Assembly (NCBI GenBank): GCA_036508135.1
Contig: DATCHW010000064.1
Location: 9,955 to 73,954 of the forward strand
From: DATCHW01 sp036508135
GTDB taxonomy: Bacteria > Bacteroidota > Ignavibacteria > Tepidaquicellales > Tepidaquicellaceae
Direction: 5' to 3'
DNA: 64,000 bases
Every line of letters starts with the position of its first letter. Position 1 is the stretch's first letter. Below the pieces are notes generated by a model. It worked only from the letters and a program-made list of their open reading frames with translations. It did no database searches and was not told where the DNA came from. Below are positions 26,415-35,469 of this stretch, piece after piece. A program made the translations under genes and the position numbers.

Positions 26415-28100
26415 TTAGAAATCTACTGCCGCTGTTACAAAGAAAAATGAATCTTTAAATGTTTGCTTTAAATACTGCGAATCAGAAATTTTATACTGAT
26501 ATTTTATCATCAGGTAATACTGCCTTATCGGCTGAACGATAAGATTAGCAGTAAATATCGACCTGTTAATTCTATGTCCTCTGAGGAAAACACTTTCATA
26601 ATTAAAATCCAGACTTCCGACATTAAGATTTCCGCCGTAATTTCTTATTATTGTACCATACTGGTCATATTCAAATCCGTCCGCCGAGCGCTGGTATTGA
26701 TAAAGTAAATCAAGTTTTATTCTGCTTGTAAAATCAATTTTAAGTTTTGCGGCAATTTCATCCGAGTTAGGAGGCAAAGCGTGCCCGAGAGAAAGCCCCC
26801 AGTGAGAGTACTGGTCTTTATTTGAACGGTGCGAATAAACAAAAGGATTCAACCGCGTGTATTCAAGTGCAAGTGTAATATTCGGAATGGTAAACGCTTC
26901 AGTCCAGATAGCACCGATCTGATAGCCAAATTTATTTTCGTTTGAAAGATATCCTGTATCGCTAATGGTTGAAAGATTTATATCATCAATAAGTAACGTG
27001 CCCTGAAATGCAAGATTATTGAACGGATTTACTTCAAAATCTATACCCAGCAGGGAATTACTCTGGGTTGTATTTGCAGCACCTGTATTTAAGTCAGCTG
27101 AAATAAGAAAATTGAGCGGGTTCAGATATGTTAAATTGAACGGTGAACCGGATGAAATAACGGTTTCAGTTAAACCAAATTTAAAATATCTTGACAAATT
27201 AACATCGAGCCTGTGAGTAGCAATATTTTTCCATTTCATATCAATTCCCATAGAATCGCCTTTGATAGCACCGTAAACAAATGAATATTTAAGGGCTTTA
27301 TAATTTAAATCAAACTTTATAAAATCAAAAGGCACAGCATTATTTGACAGGAACATTTTATCAATATAGCCATATCCGTTATTCAGCGCTTCCCTTCCGA
27401 TAGTCAAGGCGAGCCAGTTTGTTTTGGTCTGATATCGGATATATCCTTCGAAAGTATCAAAATTTTTATTTTCATTTACAAATTTCGTGTTTGAATGAAG
27501 TTTAGGGTCTGTATTCGCGGCAAATATAACATCCTTTACTTCGCCTTTCAGTTTTTGTCCGTTTGATGCACGTAGATAATAGCCTAAAGAATTAAAAAGT
27601 GTTCCGCGCAATCTGAATCCTATTTCTCCGAGTGTAATTGAATTAATTTTGATCGAGTCTCCGTTTGATTCCCTATGGGATATATTACCAAGAACATCAA
27701 GAAAAAATGTAGCATTGGAATCCAGGTAATTGTAAACATATTTTTGCTTATTGTCCTTAAAAATATTTCCGATGGAAAAATCAGAAAAGAGAGACTCCTG
27801 ATTTTTAGATTCCCCTGTCATTTCATACTCGAATTCGATTTTGTAATCGCCGAGGAACTGTTTATCAATGGCGGCTAACTTAGCAGGATGACTACTGATA
27901 TTTATGAGATAATCTGCAACTTCTTTTCTTGAGACGGGAATATTTGCAGAATTATAATTTTCTACCATTCCTTTCAACTGCATTCTTTTCAGGAAATCAT
28001 AGACAGGATGGGATACGGGAACCAGCTCCAGCTGTGCATCCGCAGTTTTCAAAAAAGCAAAAAGAATCAAAAATAAAAAAACACTTTTAGAAATATTCAT
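26415..28100 (-). CDS. Wzi-like outer-membrane beta-barrel (capsule assembly family)
   Basis: This 561-residue protein has a signal peptide (SVFLFLILFAFLKTADA). The N-terminal segment 'LVPVSHPVYDFLKRMQLKG' with 'PVSRKEVADYL' is typical of Wzi-family proteins of this phylum. The rest is a large amphipathic beta-barrel, e.g. 'IGREALNNGYGYIDKMFL' and 'NPLNFLISADLN', ending in an aromatic residue ('AVDF'). Family members attach or export surface polysaccharide; the role here is inferred. It heads the operon with cdaA, pcm and yigZ. Confidence 0.8.
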   Translation of the reverse strand: MNISKSVFLFLILFAFLKTADAQLELVPVSHPVYDFLKRMQLKGMVENYNSANIPVSRKEVADYLINISSHPAKLAAIDKQFLGDYKIEFEYEMTGESKNQESLFSDFSIGNIFKDNKQKYVYNYLDSNATFFLDVLGNISHRESNGDSIKINSITLGEIGFRLRGTLFNSLGYYLRASNGQKLKGEVKDVIFAANTDPKLHSNTKFVNENKNFDTFEGYIRYQTKTNWLALTIGREALNNGYGYIDKMFLSNNAVPFDFIKFDLNYKALKYSFVYGAIKGDSMGIDMKWKNIATHRLDVNLSRYFKFGLTETVISSGSPFNLTYLNPLNFLISADLNTGAANTTQSNSLLGIDFEVNPFNNLAFQGTLLIDDINLSTISDTGYLSNENKFGYQIGAIWTEAFTIPNITLALEYTRLNPFVYSHRSNKDQYSHWGLSLGHALPPNSDEIAAKLKIDFTSRIKLDLLYQYQRSADGFEYDQYGTIIRNYGGNLNVGSLDFNYESVFLRGHRINRSIFTANLIVQPIRQYYLMIKYQYKISDSQYLKQTFKDSFFFVTAAVDF

Positions 28101-28202
28101 ATTAAATTATTAGTTTAATGAAAGTAAATAAAATTGATAAGTATTGAAATGAAAAGATTTGGGATTAATATTAATAATTTATCATCCCCTCCTTGTATCT
28201 TT

Positions 28203-28310
28203 CCTGCTCCTGCCACTGCAACTGCTCCTGTTTCTGCCAGTACAATTGCAACTGCTCCTGCCACTGCTCCTGTCTCAGCCACTGCTTCTGCCACTGCAAA
28301 TTCTTCTGCC
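28203..28310. repeat. Degenerate hexanucleotide repeat, 18 units
   Basis: 108 bp split cleanly into hexamers of the form NCTGCN or close to it (CCTGCT CCTGCC ACTGCA ACTGCT and so on). One plus-strand frame (ATG 28149 to TAG 28313, 54 residues) is open and reads as a Pro/Ala/Thr/Ser-rich peptide. It lacks a ribosome-binding site and I do not call it a gene. The repeat lies just outside the defence island. Confidence 0.85.
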
Positions 28311-28508
28311 TAGTAGAATAATAGTGAAATAAAAACCCCTCTTTCTTTTTTTATTCTTTATTATTTTCTTATTTATTCATAACTTAATCATGGTGAAGAG
28401 AACTTTCCGATTCTATATTTAAGCCTCGGGGGTGTTATTTATTAATTAATAAGAACATATTATAGAAACATTACTAATTAAATTACTTTCAAATTTTATA
28501 TAATTAAA

Positions 28509-29519
28509 ATGATATCTAGAGGAATTTTTATAGGAAAAATCATTGATGATCTAGCGCTCCTTAAGTTTCGAATTGAAACACGAAATAAACTTGGATATTT
28601 TGATTTAACAAAAATATGTGAAGACTTTTTTAAAGAAGTTTTAAACTATACATATAATTATAGCTTGATAAACCTTAATTCTGCAAGATTAAATAATCCA
28701 GGAATAGACCTTGGTGATGAAACGAATGGGATAGCTTATCAAATAACTTCTCAAAAAACAACTGCAAAGATTAATCAGACTCTTAATGCAATCGTTCCGA
28801 GACAAAAAAAATTATTCAATAAAATAAGAATATTTGTCATCGGTGAAAAACAAGGATCTTATACAGTCTTAGACAAAAATTTATGTAAAGAATATGACTT
28901 TGGAGTTGAGAATATTCATGATATAAATACACTTTTAAGAGATATAGTATTATTAGATATTGACCAATTAGAACCTCTTTACAAATTGTTCCAAAGAGAT
29001 TTCAGGCATATAATAATAGAATTGGAACCATTAGATTCTGAAGGTAATTATGATAGTTCATACTATAATATTTTAGAAAAGAAGCCTTCCTCCCCACCGA
29101 AAAACGGTAAAAAGTTTATAGAGGATATTGATAAAGAAGAAAAAAAAGATTTATTGAAATTATATGAGAAACTATCCTGTGTCCCGAGAGTCACAAGAGA
29201 ATTACTTTCTATCATTGCTGAAAGAGGGAAATTTAATGATTTACCAAATTTTTATGACAGATATCATATTAATTATGAATCACTAAAAAGGATTATGAGA
29301 TTTAATGATGCTGAATTAATGAGTGAAATAAATATTCTTGAAGAAGTTGATTTAGTTTCATTGGATAGTGTTTATGTCGGTGAAGGTGATAGAGATGTTT
29401 ATCATGTAATAATTTATGGTGAAATGTTAAATCAATTAATTAGTTGGTTAATATTTGAAAAACTACCTTTGAGAACATTTTTAAATATAATGGATTTCAC
29501 AATTCTTGATGAGAAATGA
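28509..29519 (+). CDS. SMEK-domain protein (putative nuclease-like defence protein)
   Basis: In this 336-residue protein, residues about 1-165 match the SMEK domain: 'RIETRNKLGYFDLTKICEDF', 'NNPGIDLGDETNGIAYQITS' and 'LNAIVPRQKKLFNKIRIFVI'. The 'IDLGD...AYQITS' pattern resembles the D-(E/Q)xT core of restriction-endonuclease-like folds. SMEK domains are known from bacterial conflict systems. Residues about 205-330 look like helical winged-helix repeats ('CVPRVTRELLSIIAERGKF'). It is the first gene of an A/T-rich island, followed after 78 bp by mod remains. Its target is unknown. Confidence 0.75.
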   Translation: MISRGIFIGKIIDDLALLKFRIETRNKLGYFDLTKICEDFFKEVLNYTYNYSLINLNSARLNNPGIDLGDETNGIAYQITSQKTTAKINQTLNAIVPRQKKLFNKIRIFVIGEKQGSYTVLDKNLCKEYDFGVENIHDINTLLRDIVLLDIDQLEPLYKLFQRDFRHIIIELEPLDSEGNYDSSYYNILEKKPSSPPKNGKKFIEDIDKEEKKDLLKLYEKLSCVPRVTRELLSIIAERGKFNDLPNFYDRYHINYESLKRIMRFNDAELMSEINILEEVDLVSLDSVYVGEGDRDVYHVIIYGEMLNQLISWLIFEKLPLRTFLNIMDFTILDEK

Positions 29520-29597
29520 GTGTATATTGTAAAACAGCATTTATTAAGGTTAAAGGAATATGTTAATTATTAAATCAATCAAACCCGTTAAATTTAA

Positions 29598-29711
29598 TTG
29601 AAAAAGCCGACAGAAAAAACAGTTGAAGAATTAAAAAAGGAAATCGTCCGTCTTAAGAAAGAAATAAAGCGTAAAAAGAAGTATGGACTTGTTTGGGAAG
29701 AAAAGCCGTAA
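29598..29711 (+). pseudogene. N-terminal fragment of mod, cut off by an in-frame TAA
   Basis: Starting at TTG 29598, 37 codons read as the usual N-terminus of type III Mod proteins: 'TVEELKKEIVRLKKEIKRKK' then 'YGLVWEEKP'. TAA at 29709-29711 interrupts it and the same frame goes straight on with 'DVVEMCKEYLPILKEV'. In relatives this position is Glu in 'KPEDVV' or 'KPEEVV', so GAA to TAA is the likely change. No frame shift is involved. Confidence 0.8.
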
Positions 29712-29717
29712 GATGTT

Positions 29718-31499
29718 GTGGAGATGTGCAAAGAATATTTACCTATTCTGAAAGAGGTCAAAGAGAAAGAAATTCTTACCGATGAAAACAAACCAATGAA
29801 TATTCTAATCGAAGGTGATAATTACCACGCTTTGAGTGCTTTAAATTATACTCATTCCGGAAAGATAGATATAATTTATATTGACCCGCCTTATAATACT
29901 GGGAAAGCAAAAGAATGGAAATATAATGATAATTATGTCGATATAAATGATGCTTATAGGCATAGCAAATGGTTAAACATGATGGAAAAAAGATTAAAAT
30001 TAGCCAAAAATCTTTTAAGTATTAATGGCGTATTATTCATTAGTATAGATGATAATGAAATTTCACAATTGAAATTGTTATGCGAAAATATATTTAATGA
30101 AAGAAATTTTGTTGCTAATATTATTTGGCAAAAAAAATTTTCACCCCAAAACGATGCCGCTTATTTTTCAAATATGCATGATTACATATTAGTTTTCGCA
30201 AAAAAGAAAAAATTAAGTAAAAATGATTCAATTGGTTGGAATCGAATTTTATTAAATAGGGTTGAAAATAAAAGTTATAAAAATCCTGATAATGATAAAA
30301 GAGGATTATGGACATCTGGTGATTTAACAGCAGAAGGACCTACAGAAAATTGTATATATCCAATTATTAGTTCATCAGGAATTAAACATATGCCCCCAAA
30401 TGGTAAAAGATGGGTTTTTACCAAAGATAATTATTCGATTTTATTAAAAGAAAATAGAATATGGTTCGGGAAGAAAGGAAATAGTTTTCCTAGATTAAAA
30501 AGATTTTTGTCAGAAGTTCAGGATGGATATGTCCCAAATACTATTTGGTTTCATGATGAAGTAGGTCATACTCAGGAAGGAAAACAGGAATTTAATGAAT
30601 TTTTTCAAAGAGAAATTGATTTTGATTACCCGAAACCATCTAAATTAATAAAAAGAATAATTCAAATAGGCGCAAGTAAAAAGTGTACTGTTTTAGATTT
30701 TTTTGCTGGTACAGGAACAACAGGTCAAGCCGTTTTATCATTGAATAAAGATGATAATGGGAAAAGGAAATTTATACTCTGTACGAATAATGAAAACAAT
30801 ATTTGTGAGAAGATAACGAATGTAAGATTATCTAAATCTATAAAAGGCTTCGATTTTGTTGGAAAAGATAAAAAAGTTCTTTTAGAAATGAATCTTACTT
30901 TTTCTGATATATATAGAGATATTAAGCAAAAGAAAAATGAATCTAATGAGAAATATTACAAAAGAAAAGAAGAAAAATTTGATGAAAGGATAAAAGCAAT
31001 TGTAAGAGAAATAGATAAAGTGATTTTAAATAATGAAGATAAATATGATTATATTGAGAAAGAATTTTTGAATAATACTATTAGAATTATAGGTGTAATT
31101 ATTATTGAAGATTTTAAAAAAGGATTAGGTGGCAACTTAAAATATTATAAAACAGATTTTATAGATGCTAAGCCTACAGATAAAAATAAAAAGAAATTGA
31201 CGGTAGAAGCAACAGAAATGCTTTGCATAAAAGAAGATACATTTGAAGAAGTTAAAACTAAAAATAAAAGTTTAAAAGTATTCAAAAACGGAAAGAAATA
31301 TACAGGTGTTATTTATGATGTTATGTCAATAGATGATTTTAAAGATTTTGCTAAGAAAATAGATGGAAAATTTTCTGTTTATGTATTTTCTTTAAGCGAT
31401 GATACTTATGAGGAAGAATTTGATGATATGAAAAATAAAATTAAACTTTCACCAATTCCCGAAGCAATTTTAAGAGTCTATAGGAGGATATTTAAATAA
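29718..31499 (+). CDS. mod: Type III restriction-modification adenine methyltransferase (Mod), N-terminally shortened
   Basis: The protein is 593 residues from GTG 29718. Motif IV 'DPPYNTG' lies near residue 55 and motif I 'DFFAGTGTTGQAV' near residue 327, the order of beta-class N6-adenine methyltransferases. The central region would hold the target-recognition domain. The gene really begins at 29598, but a TAA splits off 37 codons. Translation from GTG keeps all catalytic motifs, so the enzyme may still work or may depend on re-initiation. Mod methylates the site and supplies specificity for Res. DUF3644 and res genes follow with 6-bp and 5-bp gaps. Confidence 0.88.
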   Translation: MEMCKEYLPILKEVKEKEILTDENKPMNILIEGDNYHALSALNYTHSGKIDIIYIDPPYNTGKAKEWKYNDNYVDINDAYRHSKWLNMMEKRLKLAKNLLSINGVLFISIDDNEISQLKLLCENIFNERNFVANIIWQKKFSPQNDAAYFSNMHDYILVFAKKKKLSKNDSIGWNRILLNRVENKSYKNPDNDKRGLWTSGDLTAEGPTENCIYPIISSSGIKHMPPNGKRWVFTKDNYSILLKENRIWFGKKGNSFPRLKRFLSEVQDGYVPNTIWFHDEVGHTQEGKQEFNEFFQREIDFDYPKPSKLIKRIIQIGASKKCTVLDFFAGTGTTGQAVLSLNKDDNGKRKFILCTNNENNICEKITNVRLSKSIKGFDFVGKDKKVLLEMNLTFSDIYRDIKQKKNESNEKYYKRKEEKFDERIKAIVREIDKVILNNEDKYDYIEKEFLNNTIRIIGVIIIEDFKKGLGGNLKYYKTDFIDAKPTDKNKKKLTVEATEMLCIKEDTFEEVKTKNKSLKVFKNGKKYTGVIYDVMSIDDFKDFAKKIDGKFSVYVFSLSDDTYEEEFDDMKNKIKLSPIPEAILRVYRRIFK

Positions 31500-31505
31500 A
31501 AATAA

Positions 31506-32546
31506 ATGGGACGGTATAATGAAAAAATAAAACAATTATTAGAGAAATCTATTGATTCAGCACTATTAGCAGTAGAAATTTATAATAAACCTCGCACAGC
31601 CTTCCGTTCAGGTGGATATATAGTTTTGATGGGTATAGCTTGGCTATCATTATTCCATGCTATTTTCGAACGAAATAAAATAAAATATTTTTATAAGAGA
31701 GGTAATCGTTATCAATTGATTGATGGTGAAAGAAAAGCATGGGAATTAAGTGAATGTATAGGACAATATTATGAAGATAAAAATCCTCCTGAACGTAATA
31801 ATTTAGAATTTTTTATTAAATTGAGGAATAAAATAGAACACAGATTTTTACCTAAATTAGATATCGATGTATTCGGAGAGTGTCAAGCAATGTTAATAAA
31901 TTTTGAGAATTTGATTACTTCAGAATTTGGAGATAAATATGCGGTGAAAGAAAATTTAGTATTTGCACTTCAATTTTCTTCAATTTTACAAGAAAAACAA
32001 CAAGTGGCTTTAAAAATCAAAGAATCAAAGGATTATAAAAATGTTAGAAAGTTTATAGAAAATTATAAAACTAATATAGGTGATGCTATTCGGAATAGCT
32101 TAGGTTATAGTTTTAAAGTATTTTTAATTCCTAAAGTAGGAAGTCATGAGAAATCCTCAGATGTTGCAATTGAGTTTGTGAAATATGATCCCCAAAAACC
32201 AGAAGAAATGGAAAAATATCAAAAATTTTTAGTCGCAATAAAAGAAAAACAAGTTCCTATGCAAGGATTAAGAGCAGGTCAAGTATGTGATAGAGTTTCA
32301 AAAGCTTTAAAAAGTAAAATGCCTGAAGGATGGATTTTTAATCCAGGATATAATCATGTTAAATGTTGGAAATATTATAGAATTAGACCCTCAAAGAATT
32401 CACCTAACCCCGAAAAAACAAATCAGCAGTATTGTTTTTACAATTCTGCTTTTAATCAGTACGAATATACTGAAATATGGGTTAATTTTTTAATTAATGA
32501 ATTATCAAAAGATGATACATATAAAAAAATAATGGAGAAAAAATAA
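31506..32546 (+). CDS. DUF3644-domain protein with HEPN-type motif, within the type III RM operon
   Basis: In this 346-residue protein, residues about 8-200 match DUF3644: 'LEKSIDSALLAVEIYNKPRT', 'AWLSLFHAIFERNKIKYF' and 'LEFFIKLRNKIEHRF'. The 'RNKIEH' string is the R-x4-H form typical of HEPN RNases. DUF3644 genes recur in restriction and other defence loci; a ribonuclease or toxin role is inferred. The C-terminal half (residues 210-340) carries conserved aromatics ('HVKCWKYYRIRP') and is not assigned. It is squeezed between mod and res, so all three are cotranscribed. Confidence 0.8.
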   Translation: MGRYNEKIKQLLEKSIDSALLAVEIYNKPRTAFRSGGYIVLMGIAWLSLFHAIFERNKIKYFYKRGNRYQLIDGERKAWELSECIGQYYEDKNPPERNNLEFFIKLRNKIEHRFLPKLDIDVFGECQAMLINFENLITSEFGDKYAVKENLVFALQFSSILQEKQQVALKIKESKDYKNVRKFIENYKTNIGDAIRNSLGYSFKVFLIPKVGSHEKSSDVAIEFVKYDPQKPEEMEKYQKFLVAIKEKQVPMQGLRAGQVCDRVSKALKSKMPEGWIFNPGYNHVKCWKYYRIRPSKNSPNPEKTNQQYCFYNSAFNQYEYTEIWVNFLINELSKDDTYKKIMEKK

Positions 32547-32551
32547 TTAAT

Positions 32552-34798
32552 ATGATACTAAAAGACTATCAGGAAAAAGCCGTTAAAAAATTAATTGAAA
32601 CATCGAAAGAGCTATTAAGACACAGAGGAAAAAAATTAATTTTTAAAGCTCCCACCGGTTCCGGTAAAACAATTATTATGGCAGAGTATCTGAAAAGATA
32701 TGTACAGTTGACAGAAAAAAGCGAAATGACATCTTTTATTTGGATTGCTCCGAGACAATTACATATTCAGAGTAAGGATAAACTTGATAAGTATTTTGAA
32801 GATATAAATATTATTAAATGCTCTTTTTTCGAAGACCTTGAAGATAAAAGAATTGGTGAAAATGAAGTTCTGTTTTTCAATTGGGAAAGTATAAACAGAA
32901 AAGAAGGTATAAATATATATATTAGAGAAAACGAACAGGAATTTTATTTATCAAAAGTTTTGTATAATACAAGAGAAGACGGAAAGAAACTAATCTTAAT
33001 AATCGATGAAAGTCATTTCAGTACAGATACAGAAAATGCAGACAAATTAAAAGAATTATTTGACCCCGAACTTACGATTGAAGTTTCTGCGACACCCGTA
33101 TTTATTGACCCTGACGGAACTGTTACAGTTGATATAGATGATGTAAAAGATGAAGGAATGATAAAGAAATCGATAATTCTAAATGAGAACATAGAAAATA
33201 CGATTAAGAACGGAAAAATTATCACAGGTATGAGTAAAGATTCAGATGAACTTGTGATTGAAGTTGCATTAAAGAAAAGAGAAGAACTTAAAGGGCTTTT
33301 TAAAAAAGAGAAAACAAACGTTAATCCGTTAGTTGTGATTCAACTTCCTTCTCATATATTACAACAGCATGAGGATTTAAAGAATAATATAATTGAATTG
33401 TTAAAAAGTAAATATAACATTTCAACAGAAAATGAAAAGTTAGGTATATATTTGTCGGAATCGCATGAGAATTATGATTATAATAAAATATCTGTTAATG
33501 ATGACAAAACAGTAGTATTGCTATTTAAGCAGGGAATAGCTTTAGGATGGGACTGCCCGAGGGCACAAATACTTGTTCTTTTTAGGGAATGGCACAGCGA
33601 AGAATTTTCTGTTCAAACGGTAGGAAGAATAATGAGAATGCCCGAACCGGATAAAGGACATTATAATAGCGAAGATTTGAATCACGCTTATGTTTATACA
33701 AATTTAAGCAATATATTTTTGAAAGATGATATTGCTAAAGATATGATAACGATTTATACCTCGAAGAGAAATGAAAAATATAAAAACATAGATTTAAAAT
33801 CATCTTACTCTATTAGACAAAGAGAAAAGACAAGACTTTCACCATTATTTATAAAACAATTCTTAACAATTACAAAAGAAACAAAACTAAAAGGAAAACT
33901 TGATTTAAAGATTGAATCACTTTCAACTAATATAATCTCAAACTGGGAAATCGATAATATTGATAGAGGTATTATTATTAAAGACGGTGGAACTGTTGAT
34001 ATTATTTTAGATGAAATGCAAATGCAATTAAGGTTTAATATTTTTATAGCGAATTGTTTAAAACCATATTTTTATCCTGAGGATAGAAGTATCGGAAGGG
34101 TAAAAGAAGCAATATATAAATATTTTGAAAATGCTTTAGAAATGGAATATGTATATAAGCAAGATGAAATATTAAAAATTGTATTGAGTGACCAAAATAT
34201 GGAACATTTCAAGAATGCAATAAATAGTACTAACGAAAAATATAAAGAAATAGTTGAACTTAGAGAAAAAGAAATAAAGGATATTAATTGGAACGTTCCT
34301 GAAGCGATACGATTTAATGAAAAATACAGAAGAGAGGAATATAAGAAATGCATTGTAAAACCTTATTTTACAGAAACAAATTGGAATACAGAAATAAGAT
34401 TTGTTGAGTACTTGGAAAAGAAAGCAAAGAATGTTGAATGGTGGTTTAAAAATGGAGATAGAGATGCGGTTTACTTTGCAATACCATATGAATTTGAAGA
34501 TGAGAGATTACTTTTCTATGTAGATTTTATTATCAAAATGAAAGATGGAAGTATAGGTCTTATAGATACGAAAAGCGGTCAAACATTAAATGATTCTAAA
34601 TTGAAAGATAAAGGAGCAAAGATGGATTCTCTGATGGATTATATTAAAAAGAATAATAAAAAAGGTAAGAAATTATTTGGTGGAATAGTAACAAATACAG
34701 ACCAAAGAGATTATACCGGAAGTTGGAAAATATATAAAGGTAAAGGTGAAAAGATAAAAAGTACAGATTTTAGTAATTGGGAAATCTTGGAATTGTAG
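32552..34798 (+). CDS. res: Type III restriction endonuclease/helicase subunit (Res)
   Basis: This 748-residue SF2 helicase-nuclease has Walker A 'FKAPTGSGKTIIMAEYL' (about residue 35), Walker B 'LIIDESHF' (about 152), 'EVSATPVF' (motif III), 'LGWDCPRAQILVLF' and motif VI 'QTVGRIMRMPEP'. The C-terminus holds a PD-(D/E)xK nuclease: 'FYVDFIIKMKDGSIGLIDTK' (about residue 657). It hydrolyses ATP to scan DNA and cuts unmethylated sites together with Mod. It is shorter than the usual 900-1000 residues, but all core motifs are present. Confidence 0.9.
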   Translation: MILKDYQEKAVKKLIETSKELLRHRGKKLIFKAPTGSGKTIIMAEYLKRYVQLTEKSEMTSFIWIAPRQLHIQSKDKLDKYFEDINIIKCSFFEDLEDKRIGENEVLFFNWESINRKEGINIYIRENEQEFYLSKVLYNTREDGKKLILIIDESHFSTDTENADKLKELFDPELTIEVSATPVFIDPDGTVTVDIDDVKDEGMIKKSIILNENIENTIKNGKIITGMSKDSDELVIEVALKKREELKGLFKKEKTNVNPLVVIQLPSHILQQHEDLKNNIIELLKSKYNISTENEKLGIYLSESHENYDYNKISVNDDKTVVLLFKQGIALGWDCPRAQILVLFREWHSEEFSVQTVGRIMRMPEPDKGHYNSEDLNHAYVYTNLSNIFLKDDIAKDMITIYTSKRNEKYKNIDLKSSYSIRQREKTRLSPLFIKQFLTITKETKLKGKLDLKIESLSTNIISNWEIDNIDRGIIIKDGGTVDIILDEMQMQLRFNIFIANCLKPYFYPEDRSIGRVKEAIYKYFENALEMEYVYKQDEILKIVLSDQNMEHFKNAINSTNEKYKEIVELREKEIKDINWNVPEAIRFNEKYRREEYKKCIVKPYFTETNWNTEIRFVEYLEKKAKNVEWWFKNGDRDAVYFAIPYEFEDERLLFYVDFIIKMKDGSIGLIDTKSGQTLNDSKLKDKGAKMDSLMDYIKKNNKKGKKLFGGIVTNTDQRDYTGSWKIYKGKGEKIKSTDFSNWEILEL

Positions 34799-34945
34799 AA
34801 TAAATCAATTATTTTTTTACTGTTTATTTAGCAGAAAATTGTACATTAACGCAATATTCAATAATAAAAGTAGTACGAGCGAGAAAAACGAAATAAACTT
34901 GTAATTAGAATGATAAATTGAAACAAAATTTAAAACAATAAACCT

Positions 34946-35452
34946 TTGTCTAAAACATTTTTAAAGGTATTTATCTCTTATAGCTGGGATAGCGAAGATC
35001 ATAAAGAATGGGTTTTAAAATTGGCAAACAAAATATCAGTACTGCCAGGAGTTCATGTAACATTTGATAGATATGATTTAAGAGCTGGAAAAAACATGGA
35101 TAAATTTATAGATAAAGGCATTAAAGATTCTGATAAAGTATTAATAATTTTAACTCCAAATTATGCGTTGAGAGCTGATAATAGAGAGGGTGGAGTAGGT
35201 GAAGAATATTCTGTTATAAGGTCTGAAATGAAAATTGAATTTGATGAACAGATGATAAAATTTATTCCTGTATTAAGAAATGGAGATACTAATACCAGTT
35301 GCCCTATGTTTTTAAAGAGATTAGTTTACCATGATATGAGTGATGAATCAAAATTTGAGGATAACTATAATGATTTATTAAGGGAAATTTTTGATAAACC
35401 CAAAATTAGAAGGCCGGAAAAGCAAACTGAATTACCTGATTTTTTATTATAA
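34946..35452 (+). CDS. SEFIR (TIR-like) domain protein, stand-alone
   Basis: This 168-residue protein is almost entirely one SEFIR domain: 'KVFISYSWDSEDHKEWVLKL' at the start, 'VHVTFDRYDLRAGKNMDKFI', 'DKVLIILTPNYALRADN' and 'GGVGEEYSVIRSEM', with the candidate acidic residue in the last segment. SEFIR and TIR domains in bacteria act in anti-phage signalling, often as NAD-consuming enzymes. Here the domain is a separate gene, not fused to an effector. The start is TTG 34946. The next gene begins 17 bp downstream and is probably its partner. Confidence 0.82.
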   Translation: MSKTFLKVFISYSWDSEDHKEWVLKLANKISVLPGVHVTFDRYDLRAGKNMDKFIDKGIKDSDKVLIILTPNYALRADNREGGVGEEYSVIRSEMKIEFDEQMIKFIPVLRNGDTNTSCPMFLKRLVYHDMSDESKFEDNYNDLLREIFDKPKIRRPEKQTELPDFLL

Positions 35453-35469
35453 ATTGAATATAACAAATT

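Noticed and set aside
28149..28313. Small 54-residue Pro/Ala/Thr frame over the hexamer repeat
   Set aside because: There is no ribosome-binding site or homologous motif, and the open frame follows from the 6-nt period.
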